In this document: piece after piece, positions 33,579 through 42,655 of the stretch
How positions within the stretch are numbered: position 1 is the first letter of the stretch
Layout: each line of letters opens with the position of its first letter
NCBI GenBank assembly: GCA_965224205.1
Contig: CBDCYN010000004.1
Coordinates: 62,001-126,000 of the forward strand
DNA length: 64,000 nucleotides
Source: CBDCYN01 sp965224205
GTDB taxonomy: Bacteria > Planctomycetota > Phycisphaerae > Phycisphaerales > Phycisphaeraceae
Direction: 5' to 3'
Notes under the pieces: generated by a model
The model's database searches: none
What the model saw: only the letters and a program-made list of their open reading frames with translations
What the model was told of the DNA's origin: nothing
Translations under genes and position numbers: made by a program

Positions 33579-35231
33579 CTAGCTTACTTTTCGTTGCGTC
33601 AACCACCTCAGCTCCTCGGCGCTAAAGAATCTGGCCATGCCAAAGACCACCGTGACTCCCAGCAGGACCATCCCCACCAACAACCCGACACACGCGGTTC
33701 GTGATAACTGATGAGCGTCAAATACCACTGCGATCGGCCAAAGGATCGCCGCCATAAGCAAGGTCAACCCAAGCGACTGCCGCCAGCTTCTCCAGACACC
33801 CGCGTCGATCGGAACGGCCACGAGCCTTCTTGCGGCGATCAGCAACGCTACGACCTGCGCCATCGCGCAGATCGCGGTCGACCACGCCAACCCCGCCGCC
33901 CCCAACGGCCACACCAGAGTCAGGTTCAACAGGAAGTTGGCCCCGACCATCCATAAGCTGATCCTCAACGGGGTGGTTGCGTCTTTGACCGCGTGAAACG
34001 CACGCGTCACCACATGGGTAAGCGAATACGCCCACACCGCTGAGGCATACCCCGCGAGGATGACCGAGACCCGCTGGGCATCTTGCGTAGAGAACTCGTA
34101 CCGCTCAAAGATCAGCCTCGCCATCGGGACCCGCACCAGGATCAGCCCTACGCTAGCGGGCAGCCCGATAAACACCGTCAACCGCAACCCCTGACGGAGG
34201 ATATCACCGAAAACGGGGTCTTCCTCGGAGCTGTGTGGAGGATCGCCTGTGTGGCGGTTTAAGGTCATCCCCGCCGCCGCTCGGCTCAGCGCCGGGAAGA
34301 TCGCCGTGGCGATCGCGATCCCGAACACTCCCAGCGGGAACTGGTATAAGCGCTGGGCGAACTGCAACCCCGTCACCGCTCCGGCCCGCATCGGGTATTC
34401 GATCCAGCACCCCCCAAGCACAAAGGCCTGTTCACCGCCGTCTTTGGCGGATAACCCCCACGCCAGCAGGCTGTCGAGCAGGGTATTGATCTGGAACACC
34501 GCCAGCCCCAGCGCCATCGGGCCCATGGTTGCGACCACCGACCGCAACGGACCGATCGTCCCGGCAAACCGCATCGTCACCGGCACTTGACGCGCCGTGA
34601 CGACCACGATCCACGCCAGCTGCAGTACCCCCGCGACGAGCACGCCCCCAGCGACAATCCAGATCGCTGATCGGGGTTGATCCTGCTGCCCATATCCCGT
34701 GACCGCGAAAATCGACGACGCGATCACCGCCAGGTTCAGAACCACCGGTGCCGCCGCGGGCGGTCCAAACCGGTGATGCACCTGCAAGACCCCTCCCAGC
34801 AGCGCCACGGCGCATATCATCGGCGCGTATGGGAGCATGAACATCGTCAACCGGATCGCCATGCTCGAATCTTGTCCCCCGACCTCATAGTAGAGCAACC
34901 CGGCGAGCAGCCATTCCCCCAACAGGGTCACTGTCGCCAGCACCACCACCAGCAACGATACCCCCATCCACACGAACCGCCTTGCCAGAACCCGGTCCTG
35001 ATCCAACAATTCCGAATAGACCGGGATAAACGCCGCGGTCAGGGCGCCTTCGCCGAACAGCCGGCGGAACAGGTTCGGGACCACAAACCCGATCCAGAAC
35101 GCATCGGTCACCGCGTTCATCCCGAAGCAGGCCGCGATCACCGCATCACGCACCAGGCCCAGCAACCGGGATAGAAAGGTCAGCGAGCTGACCACAGCGG
35201 CGTGACCGACAAAAAAAGGGCGGCGGGTCAT
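33579..35231 (-). CDS. murJ: Lipid II flippase MurJ (MviN)
   Basis: Polytopic MOP-superfamily flippase moving lipid II across the inner membrane for peptidoglycan synthesis. About 550 residues with some 14 hydrophobic helices. Signature blocks are SSLTFLSRLLGLVRDAVIAA, DAFWIGFVVPNLFRRLFGEG, ALTAAFIPVYSELL and QFPLGVFGIAIATAIFPALS. The ATG at 35231 (MTRRPFFVGHAAVVSS) is preferred to one 30 codons upstream because the extra residues are basic and unlike the family. The gene precedes the deaminase gene with a 13-base gap. Confidence 0.94.
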   Translation of the reverse strand: MTRRPFFVGHAAVVSSLTFLSRLLGLVRDAVIAACFGMNAVTDAFWIGFVVPNLFRRLFGEGALTAAFIPVYSELLDQDRVLARRFVWMGVSLLVVVLATVTLLGEWLLAGLLYYEVGGQDSSMAIRLTMFMLPYAPMICAVALLGGVLQVHHRFGPPAAAPVVLNLAVIASSIFAVTGYGQQDQPRSAIWIVAGGVLVAGVLQLAWIVVVTARQVPVTMRFAGTIGPLRSVVATMGPMALGLAVFQINTLLDSLLAWGLSAKDGGEQAFVLGGCWIEYPMRAGAVTGLQFAQRLYQFPLGVFGIAIATAIFPALSRAAAGMTLNRHTGDPPHSSEEDPVFGDILRQGLRLTVFIGLPASVGLILVRVPMARLIFERYEFSTQDAQRVSVILAGYASAVWAYSLTHVVTRAFHAVKDATTPLRISLWMVGANFLLNLTLVWPLGAAGLAWSTAICAMAQVVALLIAARRLVAVPIDAGVWRSWRQSLGLTLLMAAILWPIAVVFDAHQLSRTACVGLLVGMVLLGVTVVFGMARFFSAEELRWLTQRKVS

Positions 35232-35632
35232 GGAGGGAAGTTTAATCGACGGGCTGCGTCCGGCGATACGGATGCGGGTCCGATTGGCGGACTGCAGACA
35301 CCCGTCACACCGTGTATTCACCCAGATATAGAGATAATTAAACTGCCTGGATCGTATCGGTTATCACGATGGGGAGGTTTGTGGCGGCCCCACAGGCCAA
35401 CCCTTGGCCGAGCAACCCGATAGACTCATAACCGATCTAACGGATCCGGCTTCTAACGCCGACCCGTTATGAAAGATTTACGGATCAGTCAACGTAACTT
35501 GGGTCCAATGGATTATTTTTTTATCACGCCGCCGCCGGGCCCTTATTTCGTGTGATATACTTTTTTCTGTCATGGGCGAGAACGGTAAGCTATTTTCATG
35601 GAGGTCGCCTTACTGGGGGAGATGAGAAGAGA

Positions 35633-35732
35633 CGTATCGGGTATACAGGTACCGCATCGATAATCCCGTTGCCCCGAAAATAATCGAGCCGCATACCCGA
35701 TACACCCCGCAAATTTACCTGGGATGGGTATA
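35633..35732 (-). repeat. PR1 repeat, copy I (inverted)
   Basis: Reads CGTATCGGGTATACAGGTAC then CGC, a middle CCCCGAAAATAATCGAGCCG, and ends TTACCTGGGATGGGTATA, matching the PR1 complement. It ends about 20 bases upstream of the DUF5989 gene. The rest of the 35232-35752 gap is AT-rich with no recognisable gene. Confidence 0.7.
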
Positions 35733-35752
35733 TATAAACTCAGGAGTATGCT

Positions 35753-35953
35753 ATGTCGGACCAACAACAAGTCAATGAATTCGAATCCGCGGCTCAGGCC
35801 GGACGTGGTGGATTGATCAGTGAGTTTGTTGATTTTCTCAAGTACAACAAGAAATGGTGGCTAACTCCAATCATCCTTGTCATGCTCCTCGTCGGCGCAT
35901 TGGTGGTGCTTGGTGGTACCGCAGCAGCTCCGTTTATCTATACGTTGTTCTAA
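35753..35953 (+). CDS. DUF5989-family small membrane protein
   Basis: 66 residues. A soluble N-terminus (MSDQQQVNEFESAAQAGRGG) leads to EFVDFLKYNKKWWLTPIILV then MLLVGALVVLGGTAAAPFIY, one membrane helix with the conserved WWLTPI and APFIYTLF motifs of DUF5989. CAGGAG lies 9 bases before the ATG. In other bacteria these proteins neighbour SxtJ-like and glycosyl-transfer genes; here the gene stands alone between PR1 repeats. Function unknown. Confidence 0.75.
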   Translation: MSDQQQVNEFESAAQAGRGGLISEFVDFLKYNKKWWLTPIILVMLLVGALVVLGGTAAAPFIYTLF

Positions 35954-35979
35954 TCCTGACAGCGGTGCAGCCACTGATA

Positions 35980-36083
35980 ATAGACCCCCCAGATGAACTT
36001 GCGGCACGATTTGCATACACGGCAAGTAATTTTTCGGGGTCCGGCGCGTAACCGACGCGGTATTCTGATACGCGATGTGTATA
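35980..36083 (+). repeat. PR1 repeat, copy D
   Basis: The left end is eroded (AATAGACCCCCCAGATGAAC). The body (TTTTTCGGGGTCCGGCGCGT, AACCGACGCGGTATTCTGAT) and right end (ACGCGATGTGTATATA) are well conserved. It starts about 27 bases after the DUF5989 stop. Confidence 0.75.
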
Positions 36084-36184
36084 TACCTGGCCCGTTTTCC
36101 ACACCGCGTGCCCCGCCTAGGTGGACACCCGCGCCGGATGAGAGTTTACAACGTGTGCCGTGTCCATTCGCTTTTTCAGGTAGG

Positions 36185-36235
36185 CCGCTCAGCGGGCCGT
36201 GACCACCAGGCAGCGGGTTTTTGTGTTCACACCCC
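36185..36235 (+). repeat. REP-like palindrome
   Basis: CCGCTCAGCGGGCCGTGACC then ACCAGGCAGCGGGTTTTTGT ends in GTTCACACC. It shares the core GGCAGCGGG and the GTTCACACC tail with the inverted copy at 52789-52833, and the core with the MITE centres at 1828 and 61381. Confidence 0.6.
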
Positions 36236-36375
36236 CAGCCGATGAAGAACCTGCTCTTCGTTAGGTAGCCCGCTCAAAACTCAAACGTGATCAAGCACGA
36301 GGGACGACGTGACCCGAAGGGATGTTCACCGATAGCCCTCAGAATCAAAATGGGAGGGGTTGCCAAAGGGTTGCT

Positions 36376-36594
36376 ATGGCTCTGTATCACTTCCATCGGG
36401 TGCTGATCGCCGCGGCGATTGTTTTCTTTGTCGGGTTCTCGTGGTACGCGTTCCGTCAATACACCGTGTTTGGCGCTGGGCGGTATCTTTTCATGGCCAT
36501 CGGCTCCGCGTGCGCAGGTGTTGCCCTGCTGAGCTACTTTATCTACTTCCATATCACGCTTCGTAATATGAAAGCCAAGGCAGAGCCCTCGTAA
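36376..36594 (+). CDS. Small two-helix membrane protein, unknown
   Basis: 72 residues from the ATG at 36376 (AAAGGG just upstream). Two hydrophobic helices: VLIAAAIVFFVGFSWYAF and LFMAIGSACAGVALLSYFIY. The short C-terminal tail is basic. The frame opens 54 bases earlier but without a ribosome site. I do not recognise a family. Such proteins often accompany respiratory complexes, but there is no such neighbour here. Confidence 0.6.
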   Translation: MALYHFHRVLIAAAIVFFVGFSWYAFRQYTVFGAGRYLFMAIGSACAGVALLSYFIYFHITLRNMKAKAEPS

Positions 36595-36727
36595 GCGCAT
36601 GGACAGGCATCTGGCATCTCATCGACATCCGTCGCAAACGGCCATGGGCATGTTAGGAGTATCTACGTGGCGTCACGGCTTGCCGTAAGACCCACGCCGA
36701 TCGCGGATAAGCAGCGACCATCATGTT

Positions 36728-38221
36728 CTACGGGCTCATCAGCTCGTCCTTGAGTCTATGGCGGATCGGTGACTGGCGATCATCATCGACTTTTCGGTCA
36801 GCGAGACGCTGCGCATTCTGATCAAAAAACAACATGGTCATCGCACTGGCCTGGTTGCCCGGGGCCTGGCCGGCTGCGAGGGTTTGAGTGTCTTCCGTCA
36901 GATCGATCACGATGACATTCAGGCTCATGTCAACATCGAACATTTGATCCTCAACGGGGATCTGGACCGGCGCCCCGATGAGGTCGCCCGGCCGTACGTG
37001 AAACTCTCGAACCCGCATCATCCCGTTGAAGAGTTTCCAGACCTCTACGGTCGCTTCAGCGGGACGGGTCGATCCACTAATCACGAAAAACCGGCGATCG
37101 GGTTCGACCTTCACGGGATCACTCCAGGGGCTGGGCTGAGATAGCAACGCCAGTTGATCCGAGTAATCGGGCTGCCGCAATCGGCTTTTCTCACGTTGGA
37201 ATTGCGGATTAAGCACGGCGATCATCAGCCGATATCGATACGTGACGCCGGGCCGGATGGTCAGGTCATAAGCCGACACCGTGACCGGGGTGAGCGGTGG
37301 CGGCTGGGCGACCGATTCAAGCGAGACAACGGATGTAGCTAGGTCTTCTTCGGGGGACGCGTCTGTTGGCGATGGGGCCTTGATCCACGACGTCCCGGAG
37401 GTCAACGGCGGTAAGGAGGGGCGCAGGATCTGTTCCTGGAGTTGATGGATCTGCTTCACGGCTTGGGTGGCCGTCTCCGTGGACCAACGCGCGGGTTGGC
37501 TGCGGAACGATGTGGCGCCCGGCAGCGGCGCCACGGTCTCGATCGGTCCTTCTTCTTGGGAAACCGGGTCATAAGCCTGCCGCTGAAGGATCACATCAGA
37601 AAACGCTAGCGTTTCATGCCACCAGTTAGCGGGTATCTGACTCTCTTGAAGCTGCCGCAGCCACTGGTTCATATCATACTGCGCCGTCACCACCACATAG
37701 CGGAAGTCCCGCGGCGGGCGGCGGGCCACCAACTGGGCATACCCTTGAGCGGCCGGTTCGCCCAACGTGGAGATCAGCTCACCTTGGGCGGCGAGGACCG
37801 CGGTGCCGACATCGGTTTGTATCTCCGCGACCGCGGGGGGCGACGGCGGAGTGCCGACGAGGCTGCCTTCGGGAGAGAACGATCGTACGACCTGCCCTAA
37901 ACCGCCGCCCAGCGGGACCATCGCGACCCTGGAGATCGGCTGCTCTAAGCGAGAACGGAAATTCTGCGAATACGCCGATCCCAGCTGCGGGCATTGGATC
38001 GGGCTTGGGGCGCCGGATTGGATCAAGCGTTGGAGCCGATCGGCTTCGGACAGCACCCGCTGCTCGACCTGGTTCGGCGACAGGTGGCGCGCCCCGACCG
38101 ACACGGTATAAGGCTGGCTCAAGATGTAACCCCACAGAACGATCACCGCGTACAGGCCACCCACCCCCAGGATAATCTTTTCTATGTGGCGTTCGAAGAA
38201 ATTGACGTTCTTGAGCTTCAT
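36728..38221 (-). CDS. Type IV pilus operon protein, PilP/PilO-position (unknown family)
   Basis: 497 residues with one N-terminal membrane helix (IEKIILGVGGLYAVIVLWGY) and a large periplasmic part. The middle is Pro-rich, and the C-terminal region (SAYDLTIRPGVTYRYRLMIA; VKVEPDRRFFVISGSTRPAE) looks beta-rich. It is the third gene of the leftward pilM operon, 83 bases after the second. By position it could replace PilP or PilO in the inner-membrane alignment complex, but I see no sequence motif that proves this. It is much longer than those proteins in Proteobacteria. Confidence 0.65.
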   Translation of the reverse strand: MKLKNVNFFERHIEKIILGVGGLYAVIVLWGYILSQPYTVSVGARHLSPNQVEQRVLSEADRLQRLIQSGAPSPIQCPQLGSAYSQNFRSRLEQPISRVAMVPLGGGLGQVVRSFSPEGSLVGTPPSPPAVAEIQTDVGTAVLAAQGELISTLGEPAAQGYAQLVARRPPRDFRYVVVTAQYDMNQWLRQLQESQIPANWWHETLAFSDVILQRQAYDPVSQEEGPIETVAPLPGATSFRSQPARWSTETATQAVKQIHQLQEQILRPSLPPLTSGTSWIKAPSPTDASPEEDLATSVVSLESVAQPPPLTPVTVSAYDLTIRPGVTYRYRLMIAVLNPQFQREKSRLRQPDYSDQLALLSQPSPWSDPVKVEPDRRFFVISGSTRPAEATVEVWKLFNGMMRVREFHVRPGDLIGAPVQIPVEDQMFDVDMSLNVIVIDLTEDTQTLAAGQAPGNQASAMTMLFFDQNAQRLADRKVDDDRQSPIRHRLKDELMSP

Positions 38222-38304
38222 GATGGTTCCATCAGGGGATGGTCGTCCTGTATCCGATCAGGTTACTGTTTCGTTGATTCGGGCAGCCTTGGGTGTTTCG
38301 AATC

Positions 38305-39648
38305 TCAACCGCTGTCTTCTTCCGGCGTCAGCCCCAGGTCGCGACGGACGGTCTGGGGCATAAAAGGGGCTGTCCACTCCCGCAGCCAAACGGTTTCGAT
38401 CAACGCCTTGAGGCGGACCGCGTCATCGGTCCCATAAAGATACCCCTTCTCGAGCAGGTCGTATTCGTCGACGTCTGAAAGCTCGACATTGAGGACCGTC
38501 ATGAAATTGACCTCCCGCAGCAAGTCGATAAAGACGGGGATCCTCGCGGTGTCGATATCCACCGTCAGCCAAACGTGCACCACATCGTAAAGCGCGTTGC
38601 TAAAACGGCCCGTGGGTGAAAGAACGAAGTTGTCAGGGATCCTACGGCTGGCGTCGGTAGGGGTAACGGGAGAGGAGGCGTTTTTCTGAACACTCGACCG
38701 TGGGTGGCCGTCGGTCTTCGACGTCATCCCCCCTAGGGCCCCGGCAAGCCCCACATAACCAGGAACGATCTCGACTTTTATCAGCCGTTTGACCGCCGCA
38801 TGGATGACATTGGCCTGAGGATCGCTAACACGATTGGCTGTCGCGATTGCCTCGGTGAGATCACGCTGGATCCATAATCCGATCTGGCCCCACCATAGCT
38901 GATCCGCCGTGGGGATATCGCCCATCCTGCTCCACGGGTTGACGTCGAATGGGAAATCGGGCGCGTCGAGGTCGGTCTGGGCGTAGACGTGGAGAGTGGT
39001 CGAATGCTGCTCGAGCATCTTCATGAGCCTGCTCATCTTGAACCGTTTGAGATCGACGAGCTGTTGTTCGTCGAGTTCACGGACCGATTGCTTGGGCGGG
39101 AAGGTCCGGGTGTTGAGGAACTTCTGTTCGGCCCTTGCGGCGACCCGCATCATTTCGCCGCGTGTCGGGGGCATCGAGGCATTGAGCGTAGGGTAGGCAG
39201 CATCAGGGTCGAAGGGGCCCAGCATATTCACGAAGGCTTGTAGGTACGCCTGTTTGGCGTCATGCGGCTTGCCGACAATCGGCTCAGGGAACAAGCCATC
39301 GAGCATCGGTTCGTGGCCGCGCTGATTGAACTCGACCGCCAGCTGGCGGATCTGCGCGTACTGCTCGTTCATCTGGCTGTAGACCTGGGTCAGCTCATCG
39401 ATGGCGGCCTGATTGATCGCGATCGAGAATTCCTGGTCCGGGTCGTTGGGTTTGAGAGGCGGGACCTTCGCCGAAGTCTGCATGAGGGTGCGGATCTGAC
39501 GCGCTTTTTGTTCCCGCTCACCGACTTGATGGAGGAAAGCGCGACCGCGGGAGCTGATCCACATCAGCACGATGACCGACCCGACGACCAAGACCGCCGA
39601 GCCCACCGTGATCGGGTTAGACTTTGCCCAAGGAAGCAGAGATTTCAT
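38305..39648 (-). CDS. Type IV pilus operon protein, PilO-like position
   Basis: 447 residues. An N-terminal membrane helix (NPITVGSAVLVVGSVIVLMW) is followed by a helical, coiled-coil-prone segment (EREQKARQIRTLMQTSAKV; YSQMNEQYAQIRQLAVEF). A C-terminal domain follows (YDVVHVWLTVDIDTARIPVF; NFMTVLNVELSDVDEYDLLE) that resembles the ferredoxin-like fold of PilO in its strand-helix order. Its start overlaps the end of pilM-N by four bases (ATGA), so the two are translationally coupled. The PilO assignment rests on topology and position and is inference. Confidence 0.65.
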   Translation of the reverse strand: MKSLLPWAKSNPITVGSAVLVVGSVIVLMWISSRGRAFLHQVGEREQKARQIRTLMQTSAKVPPLKPNDPDQEFSIAINQAAIDELTQVYSQMNEQYAQIRQLAVEFNQRGHEPMLDGLFPEPIVGKPHDAKQAYLQAFVNMLGPFDPDAAYPTLNASMPPTRGEMMRVAARAEQKFLNTRTFPPKQSVRELDEQQLVDLKRFKMSRLMKMLEQHSTTLHVYAQTDLDAPDFPFDVNPWSRMGDIPTADQLWWGQIGLWIQRDLTEAIATANRVSDPQANVIHAAVKRLIKVEIVPGYVGLAGALGGMTSKTDGHPRSSVQKNASSPVTPTDASRRIPDNFVLSPTGRFSNALYDVVHVWLTVDIDTARIPVFIDLLREVNFMTVLNVELSDVDEYDLLEKGYLYGTDDAVRLKALIETVWLREWTAPFMPQTVRRDLGLTPEEDSG

Positions 39649-41711
39649 GAGCTGTTGGGGACCTCCTTGTTCTGGGGATCAGTCGGTGGCCCGATCGGAT
39701 CGCCGGGACCATGAGCTGTGGTTGGTATGTGCAGGGTCGGTGGGGTCGGCATCGCCAAAGATGCCTCCTCGGCTTGGCGGGCCTTTTCTGGCGGAATCAG
39801 CTGCACGGTCCAGGTGACTTCGAACTGCCAGTCGTTGGTTTTCGGCTCGTCGGCGAGAGGGTGAGTCGGCAGCGCGTCGTTGAGCGAATCCGTCGGTTCG
39901 GGGCCTCGGTGGATCATCCCGGGTCGGCCCGCCATCGACCCCCTCGAGAAAGTCGAGGGACGAGAAACGCCGGCCCTATCGGACACCTCGTTGGCCGACA
40001 CCGTGATTTTTTTGACGTTTCTCAGGGCCTGGTCGGAGATCATGAACCGGTAAGGGCGGTCGTCACGCTCACGATGGTCTTGGAGCCACTTGATAAACCC
40101 CTGCCGGAATAAACTGGTCGCGTCACGGTAAGGGGTGGTCCCTTTGACGGTGATTAAGAAAGATGGCGGCGTGTCCTGGGCCCCCCAAGCCCGGTCCGCT
40201 TCTGGGGCGGTCTTGGATCCGGGGGGGGAAAACTGGTATGCAGCGGAGATGGATTCGATATAAATCCGGCGTCGCTGGTCGCGGGGGATCGCTTTGATGG
40301 CCGTATAATCCGTGTCCAGAAGCGGCGGCTGCGGATTGATCGCGGCGATGGCCTGGCTGATGTCCGATAACAGCAGGGGCCAGACCTCCCGATAATCGAG
40401 CAGGCGACGCAGGTTCTCGATCTGTGGCCTGGGATCGGATCGGCCTTCGACCTGATCCCATTTTTCCTTGTAAGCTTCGGCTTGGCTGATCACCGATTCG
40501 ATCTTCGGGTCGCTTTCTTGGAGCTCCGCTTCGTAGTGGGTACGTGTCACCGCTAGCCTAGCGCCCGCGCCGACCGTCGCCGCAACCATGACCGCTGCCG
40601 CGGCGGCGACCCATGGCTGCTTGGCCTTCCAAAGCCTCTTTTTAAGGATGTGCGACGGGAGGATGTTCGCGCTGACCGTCTCGAGTCCCAACCCCTGAAG
40701 CGCTAACCCGTAAGCGGTGACGAGGTTCAAGGACCGGTCGACAAAATCCGCCGCCTGCTTGCCTTCGGCGCTGACCCGCTTAAACCCGTCGAGGCGGACC
40801 ACCTCCATCTGCAGCTGCTGTTTGAGAAATTTCTGGAGGCCCGGCAGCCGGAACGTCGAGCCCATGCCGATCAGACGGTTGACGTGCGCGTCGCGATTCA
40901 TCGACATATAGAACCCGAGGGTTTTTTGCAGCTCCTGAACCAGGTCCGCGAATACGGGCCGCATCGCCTGAAAGATCTGACGGGTATATTTGCTTGTGCC
41001 GGCCTCTCGCTTGAGTTTCTCGGCTTTGTTGAAACTGAGTTTGAATGACCGGATCAGGGCCTCGGTGAAGTTGTTGCCTCCGATCTGAAAGGTGCGCAGC
41101 CAAAGATTGCCCCCCTCGACGATGATCACATCCGTGCAGGTCGTACCGATGTCGAGCAGCATCATCCCGGAGGAATCATTGCCCAGCTGCAGGTCGTACG
41201 CCATGGCGTTGTACACCGCCAGGGCCGAGAGCGTCAGCCCATCGACCTGCAACCCGACGGCCTGGTAGTTGCTCAAAACGCGGAGTACCCGTTCTTTGGT
41301 GATCGCGAAGATCCCCAGCTCGACGTCGGGTGAATCGGCTTGAGAAAAGACCTGATAGTCCCATTCCACCTGCTCAATCGGGAACGGGATCTGCTGGACC
41401 GCCTCGAACTGGACGATATCGGGGATCTTCTTAGGCTCGACCGGCGGCAGCTTGGCGAACTTCGCAAAAGCGACGTTCCCCGGCACCGACACCATCACGA
41501 TATCTTTCTGGACGTCATATTTTGCGAGGAATTTATCGAGGCTCGCTTGGATCGCTTCGTCTACTTTAAGATCCGGGGTGCTTAAGACCTTCTTGAACGG
41601 TATGACCGTATAGTCCGTCACGACCACCCCCGTGCCGTGTCGCATCAGCCGGATCGCTTTGATCGCATTGGCCCCGACTTCGATCCCCCAGCTGCCTAGA
41701 TACCGTGTCAT
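39645..41711 (-). CDS. pilM: Fused type IV pilus assembly protein PilM-PilN
   Basis: 688 residues. Residues 1 to about 350 are PilM, an actin-like ATPase: WGIEVGANAIKAIRL, VPGNVAFAKFAKLPPVEPKK, MMLLDIGTTCTDVIIVEGGN, RLIGMGSTFRLPGLQKFLK. One membrane helix (AAAAAVMVAATVGAGARLAV) then starts a PilN-like part: a coiled segment followed by LLSDISQAIAAINP and a long periplasmic C-terminus. In most bacteria PilM is cytoplasmic and binds the PilN tail; here they are one chain. The ATG at 41711 has GGAAAGGAG in good position. It is the first gene of a three-gene leftward operon. Confidence 0.88.
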   Translation of the reverse strand: MTRYLGSWGIEVGANAIKAIRLMRHGTGVVVTDYTVIPFKKVLSTPDLKVDEAIQASLDKFLAKYDVQKDIVMVSVPGNVAFAKFAKLPPVEPKKIPDIVQFEAVQQIPFPIEQVEWDYQVFSQADSPDVELGIFAITKERVLRVLSNYQAVGLQVDGLTLSALAVYNAMAYDLQLGNDSSGMMLLDIGTTCTDVIIVEGGNLWLRTFQIGGNNFTEALIRSFKLSFNKAEKLKREAGTSKYTRQIFQAMRPVFADLVQELQKTLGFYMSMNRDAHVNRLIGMGSTFRLPGLQKFLKQQLQMEVVRLDGFKRVSAEGKQAADFVDRSLNLVTAYGLALQGLGLETVSANILPSHILKKRLWKAKQPWVAAAAAVMVAATVGAGARLAVTRTHYEAELQESDPKIESVISQAEAYKEKWDQVEGRSDPRPQIENLRRLLDYREVWPLLLSDISQAIAAINPQPPLLDTDYTAIKAIPRDQRRRIYIESISAAYQFSPPGSKTAPEADRAWGAQDTPPSFLITVKGTTPYRDATSLFRQGFIKWLQDHRERDDRPYRFMISDQALRNVKKITVSANEVSDRAGVSRPSTFSRGSMAGRPGMIHRGPEPTDSLNDALPTHPLADEPKTNDWQFEVTWTVQLIPPEKARQAEEASLAMPTPPTLHIPTTAHGPGDPIGPPTDPQNKEVPNSS

Positions 41712-41868
41712 GATGACTCCTTTCCCGAGTCGGCCCGATGGCACGCCAGCCGACGCTTCATGACTCGGGAAGACAAACCCTGTTCCCCGGGCACCCCAGA
41801 CCAGACGATTTTCGTTTCGTGGTCACACCAGCCCAAACGCATCCCATGGTCTTTCCTACGATCGAGGC

Positions 41869-41946
41869 GAACGCATCCCGGACGAGATGGCGGCATAATT
41901 CTTGTACACCGCACGACCATTCCCGGGACCAATCGTAATACGATTC
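41869..41946 (+). repeat. PR1 repeat, copy G (partial)
   Basis: GCATCCCGGACGAGATGGCG, then TTCTTGTACACCGCACGACC and ATTCCCGGGACC match the left two thirds of PR1. The right end decays into GTAATACGATTCG. It lies upstream of pilM. The remainder of the 41712-42271 gap holds nothing I recognise. Confidence 0.7.
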
Positions 41947-42271
41947 GAACAACACCTCATGACCATGGGCTTGAGATCCTCAAGATTTCATCACACACCC
42001 TAGGGCGCCCCGTCCGCCTTGGCATCCCGCCGTTTCCGAGGCGAACCCGATAGTGATTATCGAAACTAGGTTAATCGTTATGCCACAAATTGGTCAATCA
42101 GACCCGACCCGTGTCTGGCCCCGATACAGGTCCAACCCCAGCGGGTCCCGACGCGACCTCCCGTCAGCGGATTGACCATCGAACGCCGATGCGTCCCACC
42201 CATCGGTAACTGCCAATGGATCGATTGCTGGGGCCGTATCGGAACGATATATTACAAATAAATCTGTAAAC

Positions 42272-42344
42272 GGGGCCGTAGCTCAATTGGGAGAGCGCTA
42301 CGTTCGCAATGTAGAGGTTGTCGGTTCGATCCCGATCGGCTCCA
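42272..42344 (+). tRNA. tRNA-Ala (anticodon CGC)
   Basis: Acceptor GGGGCCG pairs with CGGCTCC, discriminator A. D arm GCTC...GAGC, anticodon stem CTACG/TGTAG with loop TTCGCAA (anticodon CGC), T arm GTCGG-TTCGATC-CCGAT. The 3' CCA is not encoded. Confidence 0.95.
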
Positions 42345-42389
42345 TTTGACATATCGGTTGACGCACCGGTTGGCGGGCCGACCCTGGAA

Positions 42390-42476
42390 AAACACGGCAT
42401 GGCCCACGTACGTGGCCGGGAAATCGTTAGGGAACGGTGCCTCCCTGACGCGGTACTTTCATACGCGACACGTATA
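42390..42476 (+). repeat. PR1 repeat, copy E (5' eroded)
   Basis: The right half (CCTGACGCGGTACTTTCATA then CGCGACACGTATAT) is clear; the left half keeps only CCACGTACGTGGCCGGGAAA. It begins about 45 bases after tRNA-Ala. Confidence 0.65.
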
Positions 42477-42497
42477 TCCATTCCACTTCACGTTTAG

Positions 42498-42623
42498 GTT
42501 GCCCTGTAGAGGGAAGGATGAGGAGGGTATCTCGTCCTTGAACCCCCCAGCTGCGGGCGGGCAGGCTGTCCGTAACGAGATCGTCTTCGGAAGCAATCGA
42601 TCCTTACCGGTGCAGGGCGACCG
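42498..42623 (+). repeat. PR2 repeat, copy 2 (about 126 bp)
   Basis: Left end GTTGCCCTGTAGAGGGAAGG and right end (complement) GGTCGCCCTGCACCGGTAAG then GATCGATTGC are imperfect inverted repeats. The centre has CCCAGCTGCGGGCGGGCAGG. Same architecture as 60068-60194. Confidence 0.8.
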
Positions 42624-42655
42624 CCGTTGACGTTCAATGGACATAAAACCACTTT

